Shown in pieces: positions 55,384 through 64,000 of a stretch of DNA of 64,000 nucleotides. The stretch is from Acinetobacter gyllenbergii CIP 110306 = MTCC 11365. GTDB taxonomy: Bacteria > Pseudomonadota > Gammaproteobacteria > Pseudomonadales > Moraxellaceae. The position numbers and the translations under genes were made by a program. Numbering within the stretch: position 1 is the first letter of the stretch; each line of letters opens with the position of its first letter. The stretch is taken from contig NZ_ATGG01000019.1 in NCBI RefSeq assembly GCF_000413855.1, positions 51,708 through 115,707 on the forward strand, in the 5' to 3' direction. The notes beneath the pieces were generated by a model, which was given only the letters and a program-made list of their open reading frames with translations, did no database searches and was not told the DNA's origin.

Positions 55384-58218
55384 TTAGAAAGAAAACTTAA
55401 GGTTTAGATAATATTGGCGACCACGGACATCACTGTATTTACTGAGGTAAGACTGAGTTCCAGACATGTCGACCGTGTAATCGTTAAATAGATTTTGAAT
55501 ACCGAAACTCAATTCGCTTGAGCTGTGTTTTAGCAACTTACTGCTCGGCAATTTCACTTTGGCAAAAATGTCATGGTAGATTTGATCTTCGATTTTTAAT
55601 TTTTGATCGGCACGACCCGTTTGATTCAAAATCGCAGTCGCATTAACCATGTCATAAGAACCATAATATTGGCTTGCCCAACCAAAGCCCCAATTGTCAT
55701 TGGCTTGTAGATAAATCGAGGCATTGGCACGATGTTTTAGCGGTGCATCGGATACCGCGCCACCCACCACACTGACAAAATTCTTCTCTGGGTCAATCAA
55801 ATTATGTTGTTGGCGATATTCATTGACATGGGTATAGCCCAAATTAAAGGTGGTTTCTCCAATCACGCTATCAAAACGATAATTTAAATTGGTATCGATC
55901 CCACTGGTTTTAAGGTTTAAAGCATTGAATGGCGTGATATCAATTGAAACCACATCGCCAGCTTGATTGCGTTGAATGCGGCTACCATATTTGCTTTGAT
56001 TGTCTAAAATATATTGCGCACTGATCGAACTGATATTATTGGTTTTTTTGATGTTGTAATAATCAATGGATAAGCGCAAATCTGGAATCGCCTCAGGGGT
56101 TAATACAATCCCGGCATTAATACTTTTTGAGCTTTCTGGGGTCAGATCTGGATTACCGCCAGAAATGCTTTCATACGTGCTAATGATTTTACCCGTTGCT
56201 GGATCAGTTAATGTCGCTCCCGTCACTTGGGTCGACGTCGCTTGAGAAATCTGAGAGACTGATGGTGTCACAAAACCTTCGCTATAAGACGCACGGAACA
56301 TCAATTGGTCATTCGGCGCGAAGCGAAAACCTACTGTTGGCGTGATCGCATCAAATTTTGATTTACCAGAATCACTATAATTTAAGAACTTGGAACGATA
56401 GCCCGTAGCAGGATCAATTTTACTGTCATATTGCGGTATCTTGGCTTGGACATTGAAATCCTCATAACGTGCAGCCAGTTGCACATCGAGTAATTTGGCG
56501 AAAGGTAAATTCAGCTCAGGTGAAATCAGAGGAATATTAAATTCCGTGTAAACACTGGATGCATTGCTCTTACGTTCAGTCTGCTTCACCCAAGGATTGT
56601 CGACATGTTGATGTTCCGCAAAGCCTTCACTTTCATAACGGCGATGCTCAATCCCCGTTGCCAATCGAATATCACCTGCATACCATTTTCCGATCGGACC
56701 TGTGGCTCGAATCGAGAAATCATTTAAAGTCTGCTGCGTATTATTTTTTGGATAGTTCCAGTATTTTGAAATTAAGTCCGTTGGTGTGGTGGTGAAATCT
56801 TGCAGAAAATCAATTGCATTATTAGCGGTATCTTTGTTCCATGCACTGGCTTTCGGATTTCTGCTACCTTGACGCGTATAACGTTGACGAATATCCGATT
56901 TACTCCATGCATAATCTGCCGAGAGTATCCATTCTGGTGTCAGGTCAAAGCTAAAGCCTGTTGCTATTTTCTTCTGGGTGGTTTCAAAGGTGTCCTTGGC
57001 AAAGCCACCTAGGCTATCCAAACGCATTGGATAATTCACCAGAATATCCTTGCCAAAAGGATTATGCGGACTATCTTTGCTCACTGTTACCACGTTATAA
57101 CCGTGCGGTGAGGTATTAAATGACCAACCCTCTTCTTTTTCATAGCCCGCCTCAAGAAACACATTCAGACGATCAGTAAAATCACGATTTAAAGAAAGAC
57201 CAAAGGCTTCGGTCTTAGTATCGTAAAGTAATCCCTCTTTACCTGACCAGCCACTCACTCCATCTGACAAACCCAATGCATAGCCTTGACCTAATTTGCT
57301 CAGATCGCCATTCCAACCTTTGGGAAGATGTGCCATAGATGAGCCCCATCCTGGCACTAATTCAGAACCATCTTTACTACGAATATTGGTTAAATTGCCT
57401 GCAGGCGGGTTGACCTTGTCCCCAATAAGACTATTCGGATTATTTTTTAAAATATTTTGGCGAGATTTATTTTTCCAGTCACGTTCACTCGCTAGCAAAC
57501 TATCTTGATCTTTTTTGGAAGCAGTCAACATCACATGGGTACGGCCATCTTCCAGAGAAAAACCTGAAACCAAATTAAAAGATTTGGCGGGTTGTTGATT
57601 ATCCACGGTATCGCTATAGCGCAGATTCACTTCGGTGCCAACATAGTCTTTACGCAAAATTACATTGATTACTCCACCAATCGCCCCACTGCCATAAATC
57701 GCAGCAGCGGATGTCGGTAATACTTCAATCCGTTCAATTGCAGCCAATGGAATATTATTTAAATTAGGCTGATCGGTAGATTCAGAAGTACCACGACTGC
57801 CTGTTCCCGCACTACGGCGACCATTAATTAACACCAAAGTTTGACTAGCACCAAGTCCACGTAAATTAATTTGACTCGATGTACCTGAGAAATAGCTGGA
57901 ATTATTGGTTGAGGTCGCCATCGGCAATACTTTAGACAATAACTCGGTGACTGTGGTGGTACCTGAGCGCTCAATCTCTTCCCGCTCGATCATGGTGTAG
58001 GCTTGGACATCATCTTCGCTACGTGGAATATCCATATTGCCTGATTTATAGGCAACATCGGCCTTACTTGCCGTCACTGCAATGGTCGGCAGCGTCGAGG
58101 CTTTATCTGCACTATCTTGTGCAAATACCTGTGGAGATGACAACACCAATAGAACAGAAATGCAGAGTGTTGTTCTAATAAATTGAGATGATTTGAGAGA
58201 GTTATTTTGTTCTAACAC
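55384..58218 (-). CDS. large TonB-dependent receptor
   Basis: This is a 944-aa outer-membrane TonB-dependent receptor. It has a signal peptide (LCISVLLVLSSPQVFAQD), a plug with VTELLSKVLPMATSTNNS and IEVLPTSAAAIYGSGAIGG, and a barrel ending in Phe (LNLKFSF). The large size and the STAAAIYGSGAIGGVINV plug form resemble the CirA/oligopeptide and outer-membrane receptor class rather than a strict siderophore receptor. The first codon is GTG (58218) with AAGG about 7 bases before it; no better ATG is near. A strong Fur box lies 66 bases upstream. The DUF3649-PepSY-DUF3325 genes follow on the same strand. Substrate is unknown. Confidence 0.9.
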   Translation of the reverse strand: MLEQNNSLKSSQFIRTTLCISVLLVLSSPQVFAQDSADKASTLPTIAVTASKADVAYKSGNMDIPRSEDDVQAYTMIEREEIERSGTTTVTELLSKVLPMATSTNNSSYFSGTSSQINLRGLGASQTLVLINGRRSAGTGSRGTSESTDQPNLNNIPLAAIERIEVLPTSAAAIYGSGAIGGVINVILRKDYVGTEVNLRYSDTVDNQQPAKSFNLVSGFSLEDGRTHVMLTASKKDQDSLLASERDWKNKSRQNILKNNPNSLIGDKVNPPAGNLTNIRSKDGSELVPGWGSSMAHLPKGWNGDLSKLGQGYALGLSDGVSGWSGKEGLLYDTKTEAFGLSLNRDFTDRLNVFLEAGYEKEEGWSFNTSPHGYNVVTVSKDSPHNPFGKDILVNYPMRLDSLGGFAKDTFETTQKKIATGFSFDLTPEWILSADYAWSKSDIRQRYTRQGSRNPKASAWNKDTANNAIDFLQDFTTTPTDLISKYWNYPKNNTQQTLNDFSIRATGPIGKWYAGDIRLATGIEHRRYESEGFAEHQHVDNPWVKQTERKSNASSVYTEFNIPLISPELNLPFAKLLDVQLAARYEDFNVQAKIPQYDSKIDPATGYRSKFLNYSDSGKSKFDAITPTVGFRFAPNDQLMFRASYSEGFVTPSVSQISQATSTQVTGATLTDPATGKIISTYESISGGNPDLTPESSKSINAGIVLTPEAIPDLRLSIDYYNIKKTNNISSISAQYILDNQSKYGSRIQRNQAGDVVSIDITPFNALNLKTSGIDTNLNYRFDSVIGETTFNLGYTHVNEYRQQHNLIDPEKNFVSVVGGAVSDAPLKHRANASIYLQANDNWGFGWASQYYGSYDMVNATAILNQTGRADQKLKIEDQIYHDIFAKVKLPSSKLLKHSSSELSFGIQNLFNDYTVDMSGTQSYLSKYSDVRGRQYYLNLKFSF

Positions 58219-58283
58219 GTAAGAACCTTAATTCATTATTAAAAATTTCGTGAATAATACACAAAACAAACAAAAATGACAAT

Positions 58284-58302
58284 AATAATGATAATTATTA
58301 TC
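58284..58302. promoter_or_regulatory. strong Fur box before the large TonB receptor
   Basis: AATAATGATAATTATTATC matches GATAATGATAATCATTATC at 17 of 19 positions. It lies 66-84 bases before the GTG start, ideal for Fur repression. The rest of the 58219-58539 gap holds the next terminator and no gene. Confidence 0.85.
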
Positions 58303-58466
58303 AATAATAACATTAGCACCCCATATCTCTCCATGTTTTAAAGTCATCAATAACAACAACAGCTTATATGATGGGGTAAGGTGATCAATCCGTCTTAACA
58401 GCGGATAAAGTGCTCAACTTTAGAAAGATGCAGAGCTAGCTTTTTGTAGGTTTTAGTGATTATGAT

Positions 58467-58513
58467 TAAAAAAAATAAGCCCATCTTATTCGCGAATTTG
58501 AATAAGATGGGCT
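58467..58513 (-). terminator. intrinsic terminator after the OprD-type porin gene
   Basis: A 14-bp perfect stem (58478-58491 with 58500-58513, AGCCCATCTTATTC arms) is followed on the minus strand by an eight-base T-run. Confidence 0.9.
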
Positions 58514-58539
58514 GTTCAATTCTTGTATTGAATCGACAA

Positions 58540-59805
58540 TTAAAACTTATGTGTATACGTCGTCATAATTCGATTTTCGACAAAATCTGTGCCTGGATTA
58601 TTGCCCGCACCATATTTAATATCGGCTCGGATATGTCGCCATTCAAAGCCTAAACCTTTCAGTTTACCTTCAGGTACGGTGTAATTAACGATCACATTCT
58701 TCTCGGTTTCTTTATTATCCTTAAAACCTTCCCGATAGATTTCACTGCCATTTAAATAGCGTAATGTCAATTTTAACCCGGGGATACCTTGCTCTTTAAA
58801 GTCATAACTATATAAAACATGCCAAGTGAACTCTTTGGCTTTGTAGAAAGCAATTGCAGACCAACTCTGTAAATAAGCTTGTGGTACATAACCATTCAAC
58901 AAGGGAATATTGTCCTCACCCATATGCTTTTGCAAACCTGTCAAAATGGTATGTGGTCCATTTTGCACACTGGCTTGCAGACCGATTGACTGGACATCAA
59001 TATCGCCAAAATAAGCATCGCCATCTTCTTTATAGTTAAAGTAGCGGGCATCCACTTTAAGCTTGCTTTTGTTGACCGTTTCAGTAAAGGCCGCACTCAA
59101 ATATTGTTGTTGATAAATATCTTCAAGCTGCCCAAACCAATATGAACCCGTCAACTGAGGGGTAAAATTATAATCGAGACCCAGAAAATTCAGCCCATCA
59201 CTTCTTTTGTTTGGGTCTGTCGAGTTGCCTAAGGTAAATTTTCGATATTCATCATCATCTCGAGCATTCACATGGGTAAACCGCCCTGCTGACACTTTTA
59301 AATTTTTGATGTCTTTGCTTTCTAGCATTGCACCTGCATAAGTGGTGACCAATTGCCGAGAATCATCAATAAACAGTACTGGTGTTTTTGGGAAAAGCTC
59401 ACCGACTTTCAGTTCGGTATTGTGATATTTAAATTTTAAAGTCGCGCCTAATTTTAAATAATCACGCTCCTGCCGACCTTCGTGCTGATCATATTTAAAT
59501 ACAGTATCCAAACGTTCATCATAGCGATCCGTTAAACGCAGTGCATATTCAAATCCCAGATCCAAACCGACTTGAATCGGTGTATCGGTATAGCCAGATT
59601 CAAAGCGTCCTGTCATCGCCTGAGACCAACTGCCCAGATCTTTATTGGTATTTTCAAAATCCCGTTCTAAGTAGAAATTACGTAGATAAATGCTTTTTTC
59701 GCTGTCTTCAAAAAAATCGGCATAAGCCGCATTGATGTTTAGACAACCAAAGAGTGTATATAAGGCTACGCGCTGTGCTTTATACAGCGTATCTGGTTTT
59801 AACAT
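58540..59805 (-). CDS. OprD-family outer-membrane porin (aromatic-acid uptake likely)
   Basis: This is a 421-aa outer-membrane porin of the OprD/Occ group, which carries small carboxylic and aromatic substrates. The signal peptide ends near INAAYA. The mature start FFEDSEKSIYLRNFYLERDF is the OprD hallmark (S-x-x-x-L-x-x-R-N-x-Y). The barrel includes LGATLKFKYHNTELKVGELF and ends in the C-terminal Phe (TTYTHKF). It lies beside catM on the same strand and near the cat operon, so import of benzoate or a related aromatic acid is the likely role. That is supported by a near copy of the CatM site upstream. A ribosome site AGGAAAGGA precedes the ATG. The ligand itself is inferred. Confidence 0.83.
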   Translation of the reverse strand: MLKPDTLYKAQRVALYTLFGCLNINAAYADFFEDSEKSIYLRNFYLERDFENTNKDLGSWSQAMTGRFESGYTDTPIQVGLDLGFEYALRLTDRYDERLDTVFKYDQHEGRQERDYLKLGATLKFKYHNTELKVGELFPKTPVLFIDDSRQLVTTYAGAMLESKDIKNLKVSAGRFTHVNARDDDEYRKFTLGNSTDPNKRSDGLNFLGLDYNFTPQLTGSYWFGQLEDIYQQQYLSAAFTETVNKSKLKVDARYFNYKEDGDAYFGDIDVQSIGLQASVQNGPHTILTGLQKHMGEDNIPLLNGYVPQAYLQSWSAIAFYKAKEFTWHVLYSYDFKEQGIPGLKLTLRYLNGSEIYREGFKDNKETEKNVIVNYTVPEGKLKGLGFEWRHIRADIKYGAGNNPGTDFVENRIMTTYTHKF

Positions 59806-60002
59806 GGGAAATCCTTTCCTGAGTATTTGAAATTCTTATTCATTCACGCTGAGCGTTAAGACCGCCCTCACAACTGAGACTCTGCTTGCCGATACCTTTA
59901 AAACTGATATAAATTCAGAAAGATATATTTGAACAAATATTGGCCACACCTTATTATTTGAATTATTAATGTAATTTTCCATAGATAATGAAGTATATAG
60001 TT

Positions 60003-60017
60003 ATACCTTTTAAGTCT
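60003..60017. promoter_or_regulatory. CatM/BenM-like half-perfect operator upstream of the porin
   Basis: ATAC-N7-GTCT is one base from the ATAC-N7-GTAT CatM/BenM consensus. It shares a 13-base core (ATACCTTTTAAGT) with the perfect site at 61019-61033. It lies about 198 bases before the porin ATG and downstream of catM. The surrounding gap 59806-60095 contains no gene. Confidence 0.5.
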
Positions 60018-60095
60018 AGTTTTAGGTCATTTTTACCACAATTTAAAAAGCGATCATGATGACCGCTGATAAATAAACTTTGTGCCTAGAATGGC

Positions 60096-61013
<918 letters not shown>

Positions 61014-61018
61014 TTAAT

Positions 61019-61033
61019 ATACCTTTTAAGTAT
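61019..61033. promoter_or_regulatory. CatM operator (ATAC-N7-GTAT) in the catM-catB region
   Basis: ATACCTTTTAAGTAT is a perfect ATAC-N7-GTAT dyad, the established CatM/BenM recognition sequence. It lies 6 bases upstream of the catM ATG, overlapping its AAAAGG ribosome site, and 85 bases from the catB ATG. A further ATAC half-site is at 61040-61043. The catB promoter has no strong -35, consistent with an activator. Confidence 0.8.
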
Positions 61034-61117
61034 CTAAAAATACCAAATTCAGCCTAGTTATAGATATTACATTAATTTAGGGTATGTAAATAGCTCAGGA
61101 CGAAAGAAATACCCAAG

Positions 61118-62227
61118 ATGTATAAATCCATAGAAACCCTACTTGTCGAGATCCCAACTATCCGCCCACACAAGATGGCGGTTGCAACCATGCAAACCCA
61201 AACCTTAGTCCTCATCAAAGTGACAACAGAGGATGGTTTGATTGGTTGGGGTGAAGCAACGACCATTGGTGGTTTAGGTTATGGAGATGAAAGTCCTGAA
61301 AGTGTCAAAACCAATATCGAGCATTACTTTTCGCCATTGTTAAAAACTTTGGACAGTTTTAATGTGGCTCAGACACTTCAGGCCATTCAACACAGCATTA
61401 ATGGGAACCGTTTTGCTAAATGTGCCATTCAAACAGCACTATTGGATATTCAGGCACAACGTTTAGGTCTACCGCTCAGTGAAGTGTTAGGTGGGCGCCT
61501 ACGTGATAGCGTTCCTGTACTTTGGGTTTTGGCCTCAGGCAATACTGAAAAAGACATTGCTGAAGCAGAAAAAATGGTTGCGTTAAAACGCCACAATGTG
61601 TTCAAGCTCAAAATCGGCTCTCGCCCCGTTGAGCAAGATGTTGAACATGTACTGGCAATTAAACAAGCCTTAGGCTCAGACATTTCGATCCGTGTCGACG
61701 TTAACCGTGCATGGTCTGAGTTAAATGCGATTAAAGGGATTCAAATGCTTCAGGATGGCGGAGTCGATCTGATTGAGCAACCGTGTGCAATTCACAATAT
61801 TGATGCCATGCAACGCCTAACGCGCAAGTTCGATATTGCCATTATGGCGGATGAATCTTTAACCGGTCCGCAAAGTGCGTATCAACTGGCAAAAAGCAAT
61901 GCAGCCTCAGTGTTTGCAGTAAAAATTGCCCAATCTGGCGGTCTGATTGAAGCCTGTGAAGTCGGAAAAATTGCCAATCTGGCAGGGATCGATCTTTACG
62001 GTGGCACCATGTTAGAAGGTCCAGTTGGCACCATCGCTTCCGCACATGCCTTCTCTACCTTTAGCAATTTAGCCGCTGGTACGGAACTGTTTGGTCCACT
62101 GTTGCTTACGGAAGAAATTTTAAAAACACCGCTTCAATATGGCAATTTTGAACTCAAAATTCCAACTGGCCCTGGTCTCGGTATTGAACTGGATGAAGAC
62201 AAAATCGACAACCTGCGTCGTCAATAA
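61118..62227 (+). CDS. catB: muconate cycloisomerase (cis,cis-muconate lactonising enzyme)
   Basis: CatB converts cis,cis-muconate to (+)-muconolactone in the beta-ketoadipate pathway. It is a 369-aa enolase-superfamily enzyme. The active-site Lys pair K163 and K165 (VFKLKIGSRP), metal ligands D194 (RVDVNRAW), E220 (LIEQPC) and D245 (IMADES), and K269 (FAVKIAQSG) are in family order. The N-terminus IETLLVEIPTIRPHKMA is typical. It is the first gene of the cat operon after the divergent CatM and is 14 bp before catC. No anomaly. Confidence 0.95.
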   Translation: MYKSIETLLVEIPTIRPHKMAVATMQTQTLVLIKVTTEDGLIGWGEATTIGGLGYGDESPESVKTNIEHYFSPLLKTLDSFNVAQTLQAIQHSINGNRFAKCAIQTALLDIQAQRLGLPLSEVLGGRLRDSVPVLWVLASGNTEKDIAEAEKMVALKRHNVFKLKIGSRPVEQDVEHVLAIKQALGSDISIRVDVNRAWSELNAIKGIQMLQDGGVDLIEQPCAIHNIDAMQRLTRKFDIAIMADESLTGPQSAYQLAKSNAASVFAVKIAQSGGLIEACEVGKIANLAGIDLYGGTMLEGPVGTIASAHAFSTFSNLAAGTELFGPLLLTEEILKTPLQYGNFELKIPTGPGLGIELDEDKIDNLRRQ

Positions 62228-62241
62228 TTCAAGGAGTTGCC

Positions 62242-62532
62242 ATGCTTTTTCATGTACGAATGGATGTAAATATCCCGCTCGATATGCCAGTTGAACAGGC
62301 CAATCAAATTAAAGCTGTTGAAAAGGCCTATTCACAAGATTTACAGCGTCAAGGTAAATGGCGTCATATCTGGCGCATCACCGGACAATATTCAAACATC
62401 AGTATCTTTGATGTGGATAGCAATGAAGAACTGCACAATATTTTACAGGGATTACCGTTGTATCCCTACATGAATATTGAAGTGATGGCGATGAATCGTC
62501 ATCCATCAGCCATCCGTGAAGACGATAGCTAA
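62242..62532 (+). CDS. catC: muconolactone delta-isomerase
   Basis: CatC isomerises muconolactone to 3-oxoadipate enol-lactone. It is a 96-aa small decameric enzyme. The signature MLFHVRMDVNIPLDMP, the WRHIWRITGQYSNISIFDV segment and the ELHNILQGLPLYPYMNIEV end are diagnostic. The length is typical. It is 14 bp after catB, and GGAG lies 7 bases before the ATG. A 105-bp spacer leads to catA. Confidence 0.95.
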   Translation: MLFHVRMDVNIPLDMPVEQANQIKAVEKAYSQDLQRQGKWRHIWRITGQYSNISIFDVDSNEELHNILQGLPLYPYMNIEVMAMNRHPSAIREDDS

Positions 62533-62637
62533 AGAAGATCAGAACAGAATTTAAACAAGGAATGTGGCAAGCCAAGCAAGCAGCAAAACAGCAAGTCCGC
62601 GAGCCACCAAAAATTATCATACTTCAGGAGATTATGT

Positions 62638-63558
62638 ATGAACCGTCAAGAAATCGATGCACTGGTTAAAAAAATGAATGTGGATACCGCGACAGGTGAA
62701 GTCAATCCACGTGTACAACAAATCGTAGTTCGTCTGCTTGGTGATCTGTTTCAAGCGATTGAAGATTTAGACATCTCGCAAAGCGAACTATGGAAAGGTC
62801 TGGAATACTTTACCGATGCAGGTCAAGCCAATGAACTCGGTTTATTGGCAGCAGGCTTAGGCCTTGAGCATTATCTAGATTTACGTGCGGATGAAGCTGA
62901 TGCCAAAGCAGGCATTACGGGTGGAACACCTCGTACCATTGAAGGTCCACTCTATGTGGCTGGTGCGCCTGAATCTGTCGGTTTTGCCCGTATGGATGAC
63001 GGTTCTGAATCTGACAAAGTCGATACCTTATTCATCGAAGGTACAGTGACTGATCCTGAAGGTAATATTATCGAAGGTGCTAAAGTCGAAGTTTGGCATG
63101 CCAACAGCCTCGGTAACTATTCATTCTTTGATAAGTCCCAATCTGACTTTAACTTACGCCGTACCATTTTGTCTGATGCCGATGGTCACTATGTGGCACA
63201 GACTACTATGCCTGTCGGTTATGGCTGCCCGCCTGAAGGGACCACACAAGCCGTGCTGAACTTGCTCGGCCGTCATGGTAACCGCCCTTCTCATGTGCAT
63301 TATTTTGTGTCTGCACCGGGCTATCGCAAATTAACCACACAGTTCAACATCGAAGGTGATCAATATCTATGGGATGACTTTGCATTTGCAACACGTGAAG
63401 GCTTGGTCGCTACTGCTGTTGATGTGACGGATGAAGCTGAACTTGCTCGTCGTGGTGTGAATAAGCCATTCAAACACATTACCTTTAATGTTGAATTGGT
63501 GGCAGAAAAAACAGGTGCACCAAGCACTGAAGTTGACCGTCGTCGTGTCGGTGCTTAA
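62638..63558 (+). CDS. catA: catechol 1,2-dioxygenase (intradiol)
   Basis: CatA cleaves catechol to cis,cis-muconate using non-haem Fe(III). It is 306 aa. The iron ligands are Tyr161 (SLGNYSFFD), Tyr195 (MPVGYGCPP), His219 and His221 (RPSHVHYF). The N-terminal helical lipid-binding dimerisation domain (about residues 1-100) is intact. GTPRTIEGPLYVAGAP is a strong family segment. An AGGAG ribosome site lies 8 bases before the ATG. It comes after catC, giving catB-catC-catA, and is followed by a terminator. Substrate specificity for catechol over substituted catechols is inferred from the CatA group. Confidence 0.96.
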   Translation: MNRQEIDALVKKMNVDTATGEVNPRVQQIVVRLLGDLFQAIEDLDISQSELWKGLEYFTDAGQANELGLLAAGLGLEHYLDLRADEADAKAGITGGTPRTIEGPLYVAGAPESVGFARMDDGSESDKVDTLFIEGTVTDPEGNIIEGAKVEVWHANSLGNYSFFDKSQSDFNLRRTILSDADGHYVAQTTMPVGYGCPPEGTTQAVLNLLGRHGNRPSHVHYFVSAPGYRKLTTQFNIEGDQYLWDDFAFATREGLVATAVDVTDEAELARRGVNKPFKHITFNVELVAEKTGAPSTEVDRRRVGA

Positions 63559-63570
63559 CTTCCCAGAATC

Positions 63571-63601
63571 ACTGTGAGCTAGACCTTAGCTCACAGTTTT
63601 T
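63571..63601 (+). terminator. intrinsic terminator between catA and catI
   Basis: An 11-bp perfect stem (63571-63581 with 63587-63597, ACTGTGAGCTA arms) with a 5-base loop is followed by five T residues. It ends catBCA and separates it, wholly or partly, from the downstream CoA-transferase. Confidence 0.9.
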
Positions 63602-63651
63602 AAATTTCTATGCATACCCGTTTATACAGCAATCTGTATGTATAGAAATTT
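63602..63651. promoter_or_regulatory. long inverted repeat in the leader of the CoA-transferase gene
   Basis: The 16-base arms at 63602-63617 and 63636-63651 are complementary with one mismatch (pairs as G-U in RNA), with an 18-base loop. Inside it, ATACAG-CAAT-CTGTAT (63624-63639) is a perfect 6-4-6 dyad, close to but one base longer than the CatM spacing. There is no poly-T, so it is not a second ordinary terminator. It may be an operator or leader structure. Confidence 0.5.
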
Positions 63652-63677
63652 GAAAACATGGATAAAAGGTTGGCCTT

Positions 63678-64000
63678 ATGATTGATAAAAGTAAGCTCTC
63701 ATTGACTGAGGCATTGTCACAGATCAAGGATGGCGCAACCATCATGATTGGTGGCTTTGGCACCGCAGGACAACCCGCTGAACTGATTGATGGATTAATC
63801 GAACTTGGTATTAAAGACCTTGTCATCGTCAATAACAATGCCGGTAATGGCGATTATGGTTTGGCTAAACTGCTTAAAACAGGTGCGGTACGTAAAATTA
63901 TCTGTTCCTTCCCACGTCAGTCGGATTCATGGGTCTTCGATGAACTGTACCGTGCGGGCAAGATCGAACTGGAATTGGTGCCACAAGGCAATCTGGCGTG
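63678..64000 (+). CDS. catI: 3-oxoadipate CoA-transferase subunit A, 3'-truncated by window edge
   Basis: This is the first 107 residues of a CoA-transferase alpha subunit. In this pathway CatI/PcaI, with a beta subunit, moves CoA from succinyl-CoA to 3-oxoadipate. The start ATG has AAAGG about 9 bases before it and gives MIDKSKLSLTEALSQIKDG. IMIGGFGTAGQPAELIDGLI is the family coenzyme-binding glycine loop. VIVNNNAGNGDYGLAKLL, then CSFPRQSDSWVFDELY and IELELVPQGNLA, are typical of the oxoadipate group. The name catI rather than pcaI is based on the catBCA context. The gene continues past 64000. Confidence 0.88.
   Translation, partial: MIDKSKLSLTEALSQIKDGATIMIGGFGTAGQPAELIDGLIELGIKDLVIVNNNAGNGDYGLAKLLKTGAVRKIICSFPRQSDSWVFDELYRAGKIELELVPQGNLA

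Noticed and set aside
62533..62637. Possible small ORF in the catC-catA spacer (open frame through the gap)
   Set aside because: It lacks a start with a ribosome site and runs out of frame into catA. It is probably chance openness.

Overview
The window looks like a chromosome segment of an Acinetobacter species. The DNA is AT-rich. It carries the Acinetobacter-type tail of a type VI secretion (T6SS) locus ending in a tagX-like peptidoglycan hydrolase, an ast arginine-catabolic operon, and a catM-catBCA block whose regulator and enzymes closely resemble those of Acinetobacter. I saw no rRNA, tRNA, CRISPR array, transposase, integrase or phage gene. Species cannot be fixed from the sequence alone.

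Layout. 1-6870 (+): T6SS genes clpV/tssH (cut by the window start), tssA, tssK, tssL, an unknown single-TM proline-rich protein, and tagX, ended by a strong terminator. 6986-8470: a PAP2 lipid phosphatase (-) and a four-repeat membrane protein of the COG4705 type (+). 8568-12566 (-): a 1332-aa Pls/PosA-like single-module NRPS (adenylation, carrier, membrane and beta-helix domains) with a 5' hairpin that covers its ribosome binding site. 12735-16545 (-): a pqi (MCE lipid transport) operon in which PqiA is split into two genes. 16850-25986 (-): a basic amino acid permease, astE-B-D-A-C and glutamate dehydrogenase, with an Lrp-type regulator diverging at 26212. Then maeA and an orphan TrbK-like lipoprotein. 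29437-31357 (-): an SDR and an amidohydrolase. 31696-34598 (+): a siderophore receptor and a periplasmic protein. 34681-36473: an AraC regulator and a divergent alpha/beta hydrolase. 36559-36669 (-): a 36-aa membrane ORF. 36887-39352 (-): FadE. 39730-48552 (-): an MdtABC/MuxABC-type double-RND efflux operon with its own outer-membrane factor. 48785-58218: an iron-uptake block of FecI-type sigma factor, FecR and STN-type TonB receptor (+), followed by DUF3325, PepSY-TM and DUF3649 proteins and a second large TonB receptor (-). 58540-64000: an OprD-type porin, catM, catB-catC-catA, and the start of a 3-oxoadipate CoA-transferase.

How it fits together. The right end converts catechol to muconate, muconolactone and 3-oxoadipate enol-lactone, with CatM as the muconate sensor. 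A perfect ATAC-N7-GTAT CatM/BenM site lies between catM and catB, and a near copy sharing its 13-base core lies upstream of the porin. That suggests uptake and catabolism are co-regulated. The ast block takes arginine to glutamate plus succinate, and the adjacent glutamate dehydrogenase would pass the carbon to 2-oxoglutarate. The iron block has recognisable Fur-box-like sequences before the sigma factor and before the large receptor.

The most interesting items are the NRPS-like membrane synthetase with its RBS-masking leader, the unknown T6SS protein beside TagX, the candidate CatM site before the porin, the inverted repeat in the catI leader, and two very small proteins (the TrbK-like lipoprotein and the 36-aa membrane ORF).
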